Positions 7,871 through 13,484 of a stretch of 15,114 nucleotides of DNA are shown one piece after another. Numbering within the stretch: the first letter of the stretch is position 1; each line of letters opens with the position of its first letter. Position numbers and translations under genes: made by a program. The DNA is from an uncultured Bacilli bacterium (GTDB lineage: Bacteria > Bacillota_I > Bacilli_A > RF39 > UBA660), in contig CAKOKM010000029.1 in the NCBI GenBank assembly GCA_934091015.1, positions 1 to 15,114 on the forward strand. The letters run 5' to 3'. The notes below the pieces were generated by a model that did not search any database, was not told the DNA's origin, and saw only the letters and a list, made by a program, of their open reading frames with translations.

Positions 7871-8332
7871 ATGAAACAAAGAGGTTTTGAAATAGCAAAA
7901 GGTTGGGAAGATAAAGGTATAAATATTCCAGTTAGAAAAACAAGATATTCAGCGGGATACGATGTTGAAGCAGCAGAAGATGTTGTAATTCCACCGTATA
8001 AGCCAGGAATTAAGCCTACACTTATTCCAACAGGACTAAAAGCATATTGCATGGAAGATGAATGGATAATGCTTGTTAATAGAAGTAGTGGACCAAAAAA
8101 GGGAGTTATTTTGCCTAACTCTATTGGAGTAGTAGATCATGATTATTATAATAATATTGATAATGATGGACATTTTTATTTTCAATTTTGGAATTTTAAA
8201 GATGAAGATTTAGTTATTCATAAAGGTGACATAATTGGTCAAGCTATATTTCAAAAATATTTATTAGTAGATGACGATAACGCTGAAGGTGAAAGAGTAG
8301 GCGGATTTGGATCTACTGATAAAAAATATTAA
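7871..8332 (+). CDS. dut: dUTP diphosphatase (dUTPase, trimeric type)
   Basis: dUTPase hydrolyses dUTP to dUMP and pyrophosphate, supplying dUMP for thymidylate synthesis and keeping uracil out of DNA. All five motifs of the trimeric family are visible in the 153 residues: motif 1 SAGYDVEA, motif 2 VNRSSGPKKGV, motif 3 NSIGVVDHDYYNN, motif 4 KGDIIGQAIF and motif 5 ERVGGFGSTD. Slight departures are a 16-20-residue N-terminal extension and NN where many homologues have G in motif 3. It starts 2 nt after the nrdG stop, with GAAGAGGAG overlapping the nrdG end. Class III reductase acts on triphosphates, so it can make dUTP directly from UTP; co-expression with a dUTPase makes metabolic sense. Confidence 0.93.
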   Translation: MKQRGFEIAKGWEDKGINIPVRKTRYSAGYDVEAAEDVVIPPYKPGIKPTLIPTGLKAYCMEDEWIMLVNRSSGPKKGVILPNSIGVVDHDYYNNIDNDGHFYFQFWNFKDEDLVIHKGDIIGQAIFQKYLLVDDDNAEGERVGGFGSTDKKY

Positions 8333-8340
8333 GAAAAAAT

Positions 8341-8396
8341 CCGTCAAGCGAACATTTTTTAAAAAATTTATAAAAAGACAAATGTTCGCTTGACGG
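8341..8396. repeat. 17-bp inverted repeat with outward TTGACG ends
   Basis: The arms 8341-8357 and 8380-8396 are perfect reverse complements (CCGTCAAGCGAACATTT and its complement) around a 22-nt AT-rich loop. Each end carries TTGACG pointing outward; the right one serves as the -35 of the next gene. On the minus strand the hairpin is followed by ATTTTTT, but on the plus strand it is followed by seven Gs, so it is not a standard terminator for dut. It could be a MITE-like remnant, an operator, or a strong mRNA-protecting stem. Confidence 0.8.
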
Positions 8397-8417
8397 GGGG
8401 GTAAATCGAGATATAAT
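8390..8417 (+). promoter_or_regulatory. Predicted promoter with G7 tract in its spacer
   Basis: TTGACG (8390-8395) and TATAAT (8412-8417) are 16 nt apart. Seven consecutive Gs (8395-8401) begin at the last base of the -35 and fill the first part of the spacer. Gain or loss of one G would change the spacing between 15, 16 and 17 nt, so promoter strength could vary by slipped-strand mispairing. Confidence 0.6.
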
Positions 8418-8445
8418 TTCACTATAAGATAAGGAGTGAAATTAT
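8413..8445. repeat. 11-bp palindrome over the -10 box and ribosome binding site
   Basis: ATAATTTCACT (8413-8423) and AGTGAAATTAT (8435-8445) are perfect reverse complements separated by 11 nt. The left arm overlaps the TATAAT box and the right arm overlaps the AAGGAG site (8431-8436). It could be an operator, or in a longer transcript from dut a hairpin partly hiding the ribosome binding site. Confidence 0.6.
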
Positions 8446-8450
8446 TTTTT

Positions 8451-9833
8451 ATGGAAAGAAAACAAAAAGAACAAATAATAATTGTAGTAACAATTATAGC
8501 ACTAATACTAATGTTTATAGGTATCAGTTATGCATACTTTACATCAGTAAATAATGTAAGGTCAGGATCAAGTATAGTAGCAGTAGGTGGTAAAATGACT
8601 ATAGATTATCAAGATGGAAATAGTTCATTATTACTATCAACAAATATCAAACCAAGTAATGATATACTAATTGATAAAACATTTACCTTAACAGGAGTAA
8701 ACACAACAATAGGAGAAGGCATAAACATGCCATATACAGTAAGTATTGAGTATCAAAATACGTTTCATGGTGTTGAATTAGAGTATTATATTAAAAGAGT
8801 GGACACAAATGAGAATATAAGTTGTACTTTAAAAGGATTAGGTTTGGTAAATGATACGCTTGTATCAAATGGTTTACCAGAAAGCCAAACAGGATATGTA
8901 TTTGGTTATTTTGATGATTGGAGTGGAAACACTTCAACTCAAGAACTAGCACATGGAGAATTCAAATCAAATACGGAAGAACAAGTATTAACTTTAAATT
9001 TAAGAATGATGTTCAGAGATACAGGAGCAAATCAAAATTATAATAAAGGAGCAACCTTTAATGGAAAGATAGTAATAACTTCACCAGAAACAAATACATT
9101 TGGAACAGATACATGGCAAACAATAGCAAATAATGTTAAGTCAGGAAAATCATATTTATACAATATAGGTGACGAAAAAGAAGTTTCAATAAATGGAAAT
9201 AGTTACACAGTACGAGTTGCCAATAATTCAACGCCAGAAGAATGTAATGGTACTGATTTTTCCAAAACAGCTTGCGGATTTGTAGTAGAGTTTGTAGATA
9301 TAGTAGAAAAAAGAAATATGAATCCATCAGGAACATATAAAGGAATTCAATATGATTACGGATGGAATGTAGATGGATGGCCAGCCACAGCTATGAGAAC
9401 ATATGCCAATAGGGATTTCTTTAACAAGTTACCAAGTGATTTACAAAGTGTAATAATAGATACAAAAGTAATATCAGGACATGGTAGTGATGATACAAGT
9501 AATTTTACATCAACCGATAAAATATATTTATTAAGTACACATGAAGTATGGGAAGATGTTACTAGTAATAATAGATTGAAAACATATGACCCAGCTTATA
9601 ATAACACAAGACAGTTAGATTATTATAAAGCAAGAAATGTAACAACAGATGGACATTTTGCTAGTGCAATAAAATGGTACAAAGATGACACTGGAGAAAT
9701 GGTAAGTTGCTGGTGGCTGCGCGCGGCTAATTCTTTCGGTGACACTTATTTCTGGTATGTTGGTGGTTATGGTAGTTACAACTATGCCGACGCTAGCAGT
9801 GCTTGCGGTTTTGCCCCAGCTTTCCGTATCTGA
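8451..9833 (+). CDS. Membrane-anchored DUF6273 protein with hypervariable-type C-terminus
   Basis: I start at ATG 8451, giving 460 residues beginning MERKQKEQIIIVVTI; GTG 8436 is in frame but lies inside the AAGGAG site. The spacer to 8451 is long (14 nt), so the start is not certain. Residues about 8-28 form one membrane helix, with the rest probably outside the cell. Residues about 30-215 are a beta-rich domain. Residues about 225-460 are a DUF6273-type module with the motifs YGWNVDGW, IYLLSTHEVW, ending CWWLRAAN...GFAPAFRI, reminiscent of formylglycine-enzyme/C-type-lectin-like folds. The last 40 codons differ sharply in base composition and codon use (see the variable-region entry). It has its own promoter and a strong terminator. 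A ligand-binding or phage-receptor surface role is inference. Confidence 0.75.
   Translation: MERKQKEQIIIVVTIIALILMFIGISYAYFTSVNNVRSGSSIVAVGGKMTIDYQDGNSSLLLSTNIKPSNDILIDKTFTLTGVNTTIGEGINMPYTVSIEYQNTFHGVELEYYIKRVDTNENISCTLKGLGLVNDTLVSNGLPESQTGYVFGYFDDWSGNTSTQELAHGEFKSNTEEQVLTLNLRMMFRDTGANQNYNKGATFNGKIVITSPETNTFGTDTWQTIANNVKSGKSYLYNIGDEKEVSINGNSYTVRVANNSTPEECNGTDFSKTACGFVVEFVDIVEKRNMNPSGTYKGIQYDYGWNVDGWPATAMRTYANRDFFNKLPSDLQSVIIDTKVISGHGSDDTSNFTSTDKIYLLSTHEVWEDVTSNNRLKTYDPAYNNTRQLDYYKARNVTTDGHFASAIKWYKDDTGEMVSCWWLRAANSFGDTYFWYVGGYGSYNYADASSACGFAPAFRI
9711..9830 (+). other. Candidate DGR variable region (VR) at the 3' end of the gene
   Basis: By hand count 61 of 120 bases are G or C, about half, against roughly a third in the rest of the gene. 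Of the 34 codons from residue 427 to the end, 32 end in C or T; the exceptions are TGG and CCA. The residues encoded (N, S, F, G, D, T, Y, V, A, C) are those reachable from AAY by mutating adenines. This is the signature of adenine-specific mutagenesis by a diversity-generating retroelement. The invariant tail (coding for GFAPAFRI) would hold the initiation-of-mutagenic-homing site. The template and reverse transcriptase are not in this window, so the call rests on composition and family. Confidence 0.5.
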
Positions 9834-9910
9834 TAATATTTTAAATAGATCATATTTAATTATGATTTATTTTTTTGTGAATAAATATTTAAATATTTTT
9901 AGATATGATA

Positions 9911-9935
9911 AAACCTTCTCAAATAGAGAAGGTTT
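9911..9935. terminator. Bidirectional terminator between DUF6273 gene and minus-strand tRNAs
   Basis: AAACCTTCTC (9911-9920) and GAGAAGGTTT (9926-9935) form a perfect 10-bp stem with loop AAATA. T-rich sequence follows on both strands, so it can end both the DUF6273 transcript and the converging tRNA transcript. Confidence 0.8.
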
Positions 9936-9947
9936 AATTTCTTAAAA

Positions 9948-10023
9948 TGGTGTCCTGTTGGAGATTCGAACTCCAGACCCTTTGATTAAAAGTCAAATGC
10001 TCTACCGACTGAGCTAACAGGAC
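9948..10023 (-). tRNA. tRNA-Lys(TTT)
   Basis: The anticodon loop is CTTTTAA within a TTTGA/TCAAA stem. The 7-bp acceptor stem (GTCCTGT/ACAGGAC) is perfect and CCA is encoded. It is the last gene of the six-tRNA minus-strand operon. Confidence 0.95.
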
Positions 10024-10032
10024 ATTATAAAT

Positions 10033-10108
10033 TGGCTGCCTCGGGGGGACTCGAACCACCGAAATGTCAGAGTCAAAGTCTGATGCCTTACCACTTGGCT
10101 ACGAGGCA
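10033..10108 (-). tRNA. tRNA-Gln(TTG)
   Basis: The anticodon loop is CTTTGAC within a TCAGA/TCTGA stem. The acceptor TGCCTCG/CGAGGCA is perfect, the discriminator is G and CCA is encoded. Confidence 0.95.
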
Positions 10109-10120
10109 ATTATTTAAAAG

Positions 10121-10204
10121 TGGTGGGAGGACATAGATTTGAACTATGGAACCCGAAGGAACAGATTTACAGTCTGCCGCGTTTGACCACTTCGCTATCC
10201 TCCC
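10121..10204 (-). tRNA. tRNA-Tyr(GTA)
   Basis: This is a class II tRNA with a long variable arm. The anticodon loop is CTGTAAA within a CAGA/TCTG stem, the acceptor GGGAGGA/TCCTCCC is perfect and CCA is encoded. Confidence 0.94.
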
Positions 10205-10214
10205 ATTATATAAA

Positions 10215-10290
10215 TGGTGCCGACAGAGGGAATCGAACCCCCAACCTACTGATTACAAGTCAGTTGCGCTACCAATTACGCTATGTCGGC
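10215..10290 (-). tRNA. tRNA-Thr(TGT)
   Basis: The anticodon loop is CTTGTAA within an ACTGA/TCAGT stem. The acceptor GCCGACA/TGTCGGC is perfect and CCA is encoded. Confidence 0.95.
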
Positions 10291-10298
10291 AAATTAAA

Positions 10299-10375
10299 TG
10301 GTGGGCGATATAGGACTCGAACCTATGACCCCCTGCTTGTAAGGCAGGTGCTCTAACCAACTGAGCTAATCGCCC
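10299..10375 (-). tRNA. tRNA-Val(TAC)
   Basis: The anticodon loop is CTTACAA within a CCTGC/GCAGG stem. The acceptor GGGCGAT/ATCGCCC is perfect and CCA is encoded. Confidence 0.95.
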
Positions 10376-10390
10376 GACTAATTATATAAA

Positions 10391-10479
10391 TGGTGCCCGA
10401 GGCCGGACTTGAACCGGCACGAGTTATTATGCTCGCAGGATTTTAAGTCCTGTGCGTCTACCTATTCCGCCACTCGGGC
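10391..10479 (-). tRNA. tRNA-Leu(TAA)
   Basis: This is a class II tRNA with a long variable arm. The anticodon loop is CTTAAAA within a CAGGA/TCCTG stem, the acceptor GCCCGAG/CTCGGGC is perfect and CCA is encoded. It is the promoter-proximal gene of the minus-strand tRNA operon. Confidence 0.94.
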
Positions 10480-10489
10480 GGGCACATTT

Positions 10490-10507
10490 GTCTTAATAAC
10501 TTAAGAC
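10490..10507 (-). other. Small hairpin in the leader of the minus-strand tRNA transcript
   Basis: GTCTTAA and TTAAGAC are separated by 4 nt. The predicted transcription start falls at the first base of this hairpin (10507), so the precursor tRNA transcript would begin with a 7-bp stem about 10 nt before tRNA-Leu. A processing or stabilising role is possible but unproven. Confidence 0.45.
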
Positions 10508-10513
10508 TTCTTG

Positions 10514-10542
10514 AATATACCAAATAATTTTAAATAGTGCAA
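10514..10542 (-). promoter_or_regulatory. Promoter of the minus-strand tRNA operon
   Basis: On the minus strand TTGCAC (10542-10537) and TATATT (10519-10514) are spaced by 17 nt, about 35 nt upstream of tRNA-Leu. This is a good sigma-A-type promoter. Confidence 0.7.
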
Positions 10543-10654
10543 TACTTTTTTAAAAAAATTATTAAAAATTATCTATTTTTAGTTATTTTTTGATATAAAT
10601 TGCATATTAGTAATAGGAAACATGCAAAAAAAGTAAAAAAATTGTTTCTAAATG

Positions 10655-10684
10655 TTGACTTAATTTTTTTTAGTGTGATATAAT
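10655..10684 (+). promoter_or_regulatory. Promoter of the plus-strand tRNA operon
   Basis: TTGACT (10655-10660) and TATAAT (10679-10684) are spaced by 18 nt, with an extended TG one base before the -10. It lies 27 nt upstream of tRNA-Ser and is the strongest-looking promoter in the window, as expected for stable RNA. Confidence 0.85.
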
Positions 10685-10710
10685 CAATTTGTTCCTTGAG
10701 AGAAGGAAAC

Positions 10711-10801
10711 GGAGAAATACCCAAGTCTGGTTGAAGGGACTGGTCTTGAAAACCAGGAGGTCGGAAACGGCGCAGGGGTTCGAATCCCTTTTTCTCCGCC
10801 A
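10711..10801 (+). tRNA. tRNA-Ser(TGA)
   Basis: This is a class II tRNA with a long variable arm. The anticodon loop is CTTGAAA within a CTGGT/ACCAG stem, the acceptor GGAGAAA/TTTCTCC is perfect, the discriminator is G and CCA is encoded. Confidence 0.95.
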
Positions 10802-10810
10802 TATAGTTAT

Positions 10811-10887
10811 CGCGGGATAGAGCAGCTCGGTAGCTCGCCAGGCTCATAACCTGGAGGTCGTTGGTTCAAATCCGGCTCCCGCAACCA
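10811..10887 (+). tRNA. Initiator tRNA-fMet(CAT)
   Basis: The anticodon loop is CTCATAA. The first base C1 faces A72 (5' CGCGGGA, 3' TCCCGCA), the unpaired end that marks bacterial initiators and prevents elongator use. The anticodon stem is CCAGG/CCTGG, so only two of the usual three consecutive G-C pairs are present; pair 29-41 is A-U. CCA is encoded. Confidence 0.93.
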
Positions 10888-10888
10888 T

Positions 10889-10965
10889 GGTTCGTTAGTC
10901 TAGAGGCCTATGACGTCTGCCTGTCACGCAGAAGATCACGGGTTCAAATCCCGTACGAACCGCCA
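10889..10965 (+). tRNA. tRNA-Asp(GTC)
   Basis: The anticodon loop is CTGTCAC within a TCTGC/GCAGA stem. The acceptor GGTTCGT/ACGAACC is perfect, the discriminator is G and CCA is encoded. It begins one base after the CCA of tRNA-fMet. Confidence 0.95.
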
Positions 10966-10969
10966 TGAT

Positions 10970-11045
<76 letters not shown>

Positions 11046-11058
11046 TAAAATATTAATT

Positions 11059-11076
11059 AAGCCGGAAGGCTTTTTT
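11059..11076 (+). terminator. Short hairpin terminator between tRNA-Phe and tRNA-Pro
   Basis: AAGCC-GGAA-GGCTT followed by a run of T (six Ts at 11071-11076) forms a small intrinsic terminator with a tight GGAA loop. It may reduce transcription of tRNA-Pro relative to the upstream four tRNAs. Confidence 0.6.
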
Positions 11077-11078
11077 AT

Positions 11079-11155
11079 CGAGAAGTAGCTCAGTTTGGTA
11101 GAGCACTACGCTTGGGACGTAGGGGTCGCAGGTTCGAATCCTGTCTTCTCGACCA
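11079..11155 (+). tRNA. tRNA-Pro(TGG)
   Basis: The anticodon loop is CTTGGGA within a CTACG/CGTAG stem. The acceptor CGAGAAG/CTTCTCG is perfect and CCA is encoded. It follows the small terminator by 2 nt. Confidence 0.95.
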
Positions 11156-11166
11156 TTTTTGTTTTT

Positions 11167-11189
11167 AAGCCCATTTTTATGGGTTTTTA
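11167..11189 (+). terminator. Intrinsic terminator after the tRNA operon
   Basis: GCCCAT and ATGGGT pair (one G-U) around a short T-rich loop and are followed by a run of T. It ends the plus-strand tRNA transcript. Confidence 0.7.
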
Positions 11190-11242
11190 TTATGACCTTA
11201 TTTATGTCTTATATCATCTAATATAATAGAGTGAGGTCAAAT

Positions 11243-11935
11243 ATGATTAAATTAAAATATCCTTTAAAATTTGTAGGGATAACTCAAGATTACAATTCAT
11301 ATCATAGAGCTAATGATTTAGGATGGAATAATAAATATGGTGGTAGAACAGTAGAAATGTATGCTTGTGGTGTAGGGAAAGTTATAGAAGTAGTAGATGG
11401 AAAAAATAATTCGATGAATAATGGAGATAGTGGCAATTTTGTTACAATAGAATATTCAGATGGTTATAAAACAAGAACTTGTCATATGCTTAAAAATAGT
11501 ATTAAAGTTAAAATTGGAGATAAAGTTAATGCAAGTACGGTAATAGGAAGAATGGGAAATAGTGGTTATTGTGGAAAGAATAGAGCAAATCATGTTCATT
11601 TCATTGTTTGGAAAGATAATGTTAGAGTTAATCCAAGAGAACATGTATATGTATATAAAGATAATGTAGTTGCTAAATCTAATCAATATAAATTACTTTA
11701 TTATAATGAAGATGAACCAATAAGAAAAAATTACATTATTATTACAGCAAAAAGCGGAGTATGGTGTAGAAAAGGTGTTGGCTTTAAACATCATAAATAT
11801 AAAGCAATACCTTATGGAACTAAATGTGAATTAATAGGAAAAAATATTGGCTATGCTAGTGGTTATAAGTGGGATAAAATTATTTATAATGGTGAAGAAG
11901 TTTATTTACCTAATAATTGGAATCGATACATATAA
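11243..11935 (+). CDS. M23-family peptidase with C-terminal SH3-like domain
   Basis: M23 (LytM/lysostaphin-type) zinc endopeptidases cut peptide cross-bridges of peptidoglycan. The 230-residue protein has the zinc ligands: His21 and Asp25 in HRANDLGW, and the second motif His117-Val-His119 in NHVHFIVW, with THCHM-like TCHML in between. Residues about 165-230 resemble a bacterial SH3 domain (SGVWCRKGVGF...LIGKNIG...YLPNNW). I place the start at ATG 11243 because GAGG lies 6 nt upstream; the in-frame GTG at 11231 overlaps that site. There is no signal peptide or membrane helix, which is unusual for a cell-wall enzyme and resembles phage endolysins. TATAAT at 11222-11227 is very close to the start. 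It stands alone between terminators, directly after a tRNA cluster. Confidence 0.85.
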   Translation: MIKLKYPLKFVGITQDYNSYHRANDLGWNNKYGGRTVEMYACGVGKVIEVVDGKNNSMNNGDSGNFVTIEYSDGYKTRTCHMLKNSIKVKIGDKVNASTVIGRMGNSGYCGKNRANHVHFIVWKDNVRVNPREHVYVYKDNVVAKSNQYKLLYYNEDEPIRKNYIIITAKSGVWCRKGVGFKHHKYKAIPYGTKCELIGKNIGYASGYKWDKIIYNGEEVYLPNNWNRYI

Positions 11936-11937
11936 TT

Positions 11938-11964
11938 AGTAAGGAAATATTTCCTTGCTTTTTT
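11938..11964 (+). terminator. Intrinsic terminator after the M23 gene
   Basis: AAGGAAATATTTCCTT is a perfect 16-nt palindrome whose stem can extend by AGT/GCT (one G-U pair) and is followed by a T6 run. Confidence 0.8.
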
Positions 11965-11976
11965 GAATACAAATAA

Positions 11977-12005
11977 TTGATTTTTGTTAAAAAATTTTAT
12001 TTAAT
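11977..12005 (+). promoter_or_regulatory. Possible promoter of the glycosyltransferase operon
   Basis: TTGATT (11977-11982) and TTTAAT (12000-12005) are 17 nt apart. The start would be near 12012, leaving a very short leader that just includes the GAGGG site. In AT-rich DNA this could be chance. Confidence 0.4.
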
Positions 12006-12023
12006 TAGTATAGAGGGATAAAT

Positions 12024-13196
12024 ATGAATAAGAAAAGATTAAAGATAGGTTTGTTTTTAGATTCTTTTTTTCCAAATATAGATGGTGTTGTTAACGTAGT
12101 TGATAATTTAGCTAAAGAGTTATCTATATATAATGATGTTGTGGTTGTTGTACCATTTACAGAAAGTGTTAATGAAGATAAAGATAGACCTTATAAAGTT
12201 ATAAGAATAAAGAGTTTACCTGTTCCTTTTACTGATTATCGTGTTTCTTTGATGCAAACTAGAATAAATGAATCGTATAAAATATTATTAGAAGAAAAAT
12301 TTGATATAATTCATATTCATTCGCCACTTGCGATTGGCTCATTGGGATTAAAAGTTGCAAAAAAATTAAATATTCCATGTATAGCAACTATGCATACAAG
12401 ATTTGATTTTGAAATTAGAAAAAGAGTTAATAATCAGTTTATTATAGATAATATTATTTCTAGATTTATTAAAGTGTATAATGCTTGTGATAAATGTATT
12501 GCGGTAAATAATGCGATGAAAAAGGTCTTTAAAGATTATGGTTATTTATATGAACCTGTTGTTATTTTTAATGGTACTGATTTAACAACTTGTAATGATA
12601 AAGAAATAATTAATAAGATAAATGTTAAATATTCATTAGATGGAGTATATCCAGTATTCTTATTTGTAGGTAGAATTATTGATATTAAAAATATATTTTT
12701 TATTTTGGATTCTTTAAAACTTCTTAAAGAAGAAGGTTATAAATTTAAAATGATATATGTTGGAGATGGATTTGATTTAAAAGAATTACAAAAAAGAATT
12801 GTTAATTATGATATGCAAGATTATTGTATAACAACAGGGATGATAACTGATAGAAATATTATTTCTGGGTTTTATGAGAGAGCTGATTTATTTTTGTTTC
12901 CATCTTTATTTGATGCATCTAGTTTAGTTCAAATAGAGGCTGCTGTTAATGAAACTCCAGGAGTATTTATTGAAGGAAGCGTAACTAGTGATACAGTAAT
13001 TAATAATGTTAGTGGTTTTACATCTTCTTATAGTGTTAATGATTATAAAGAACGAATTAAGGAAATAATAAGTGATAAAGAAAAGTTAAAAACAGTAGGT
13101 AAAAATGCTCGAGAAATGTTGGGAAAAAGTTGGGATGGTATAGCTAAAGATACTTATGAATTATATTTAAAAGAAATAGAAAAGAAGGAATTATAG
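12024..13196 (+). CDS. Family 4 glycosyltransferase, probably membrane glycolipid-type
   Basis: The 390-residue protein has a GT-B fold layout. The N-terminal domain starts KIGLFLDSFFPNIDGVVNVV, the acceptor-side motif of GT4 enzymes, and contains IIHIHSPLAIG and TMHTRFDF. The C-terminal donor domain starts near FVGRIIDIKN and contains FPSLFDASSLVQIEAA, the E-x7-E region, where the first acidic residue is Asp rather than Glu. The overall pattern resembles diacylglycerol glucosyl/galactosyltransferases of Gram-positives and Acholeplasma, which make membrane glycolipids on the cytoplasmic face; other sugar acceptors are possible. There is no membrane helix, as usual for such peripheral enzymes. 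ATG 12024 follows GAGGG by about 6 nt. It leads an operon with a zinc-ribbon protein and a DHH phosphoesterase. Confidence 0.8.
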   Translation: MNKKRLKIGLFLDSFFPNIDGVVNVVDNLAKELSIYNDVVVVVPFTESVNEDKDRPYKVIRIKSLPVPFTDYRVSLMQTRINESYKILLEEKFDIIHIHSPLAIGSLGLKVAKKLNIPCIATMHTRFDFEIRKRVNNQFIIDNIISRFIKVYNACDKCIAVNNAMKKVFKDYGYLYEPVVIFNGTDLTTCNDKEIINKINVKYSLDGVYPVFLFVGRIIDIKNIFFILDSLKLLKEEGYKFKMIYVGDGFDLKELQKRIVNYDMQDYCITTGMITDRNIISGFYERADLFLFPSLFDASSLVQIEAAVNETPGVFIEGSVTSDTVINNVSGFTSSYSVNDYKERIKEIISDKEKLKTVGKNAREMLGKSWDGIAKDTYELYLKEIEKKEL

Positions 13197-13198
13197 TT

Positions 13199-13474
13199 AT
13201 GAATAAAGATATTAAAATAGTAAATGATGAATGTACTGCTAGTTGGTATTTAGGTAGAATTGAAAAAGAAGTATCCTTATATGTATGTACTTATTGTTAT
13301 GAATATACTCCGGTTGTAAATGATTCTTTATATATGCCAAGTAAAAATGTGTATAGTTTGTTTCCGGTTTGTCCTTGTTGTGGAATGATTATGCATGAAA
13401 ATAAAGAAGTAGAGATTGATAAAGATTATAGTTTTAAAAGTATGAGTTTAAATAGAAAAAATATTCATAGATAG
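13199..13474 (+). CDS. Small zinc-ribbon protein of unknown function
   Basis: The 91-residue product has two Cys knuckles, Cys30-x2-Cys33 (CTYC) and Cys58-x2-Cys61 (CPCC), about 25 residues apart, the spacing of a zinc ribbon. Cys12 and Cys60 are extra. There is no signal or membrane helix. It starts 2 nt after the glycosyltransferase stop, with AAGGAA in the end of that gene, so the two are probably co-translated. I do not recognise a named family. Confidence 0.7.
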   Translation: MNKDIKIVNDECTASWYLGRIEKEVSLYVCTYCYEYTPVVNDSLYMPSKNVYSLFPVCPCCGMIMHENKEVEIDKDYSFKSMSLNRKNIHR

Positions 13475-13484
13475 AAGGTTAAAC

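Noticed and set aside
7831..8052. Minus-strand frame opposite dut
   Set aside because: It overlaps the conserved dUTPase motifs on the other strand and has no recognisable start signal.
8341..8396. LexA (SOS) box from CGAAC and GTTCG half-sites
   Set aside because: The half-sites are about 28 nt apart, not the 4-nt spacing of a Gram-positive SOS box.
8341..8401. Rho-independent terminator for nrdDG-dut
   Set aside because: The hairpin is strong but is followed by seven Gs, not a U run, in the direction of the operon.
9831..9836. TGA read as Trp (mycoplasma code)
   Set aside because: TGA is followed by TAA so this end is uninformative, but no other gene uses in-frame TGA while TGG is used throughout.
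9739..9945. Plus-strand frame of 68 codons inside the end of the DUF6273 gene
   Set aside because: It is an out-of-frame shadow of the GC-rich 3' block and runs through the terminator.
10120..10356. Open frame of 78 codons across tRNA-Tyr, -Thr and -Val
   Set aside because: It is read antisense through three perfect tRNA genes; the T-loop sequence gives the familiar spurious GxRxRT peptides.
10569..10847. Minus-strand open frame of 92 codons
   Set aside because: It overlaps tRNA-Ser and part of tRNA-fMet on the opposite strand and has no ribosome binding site.
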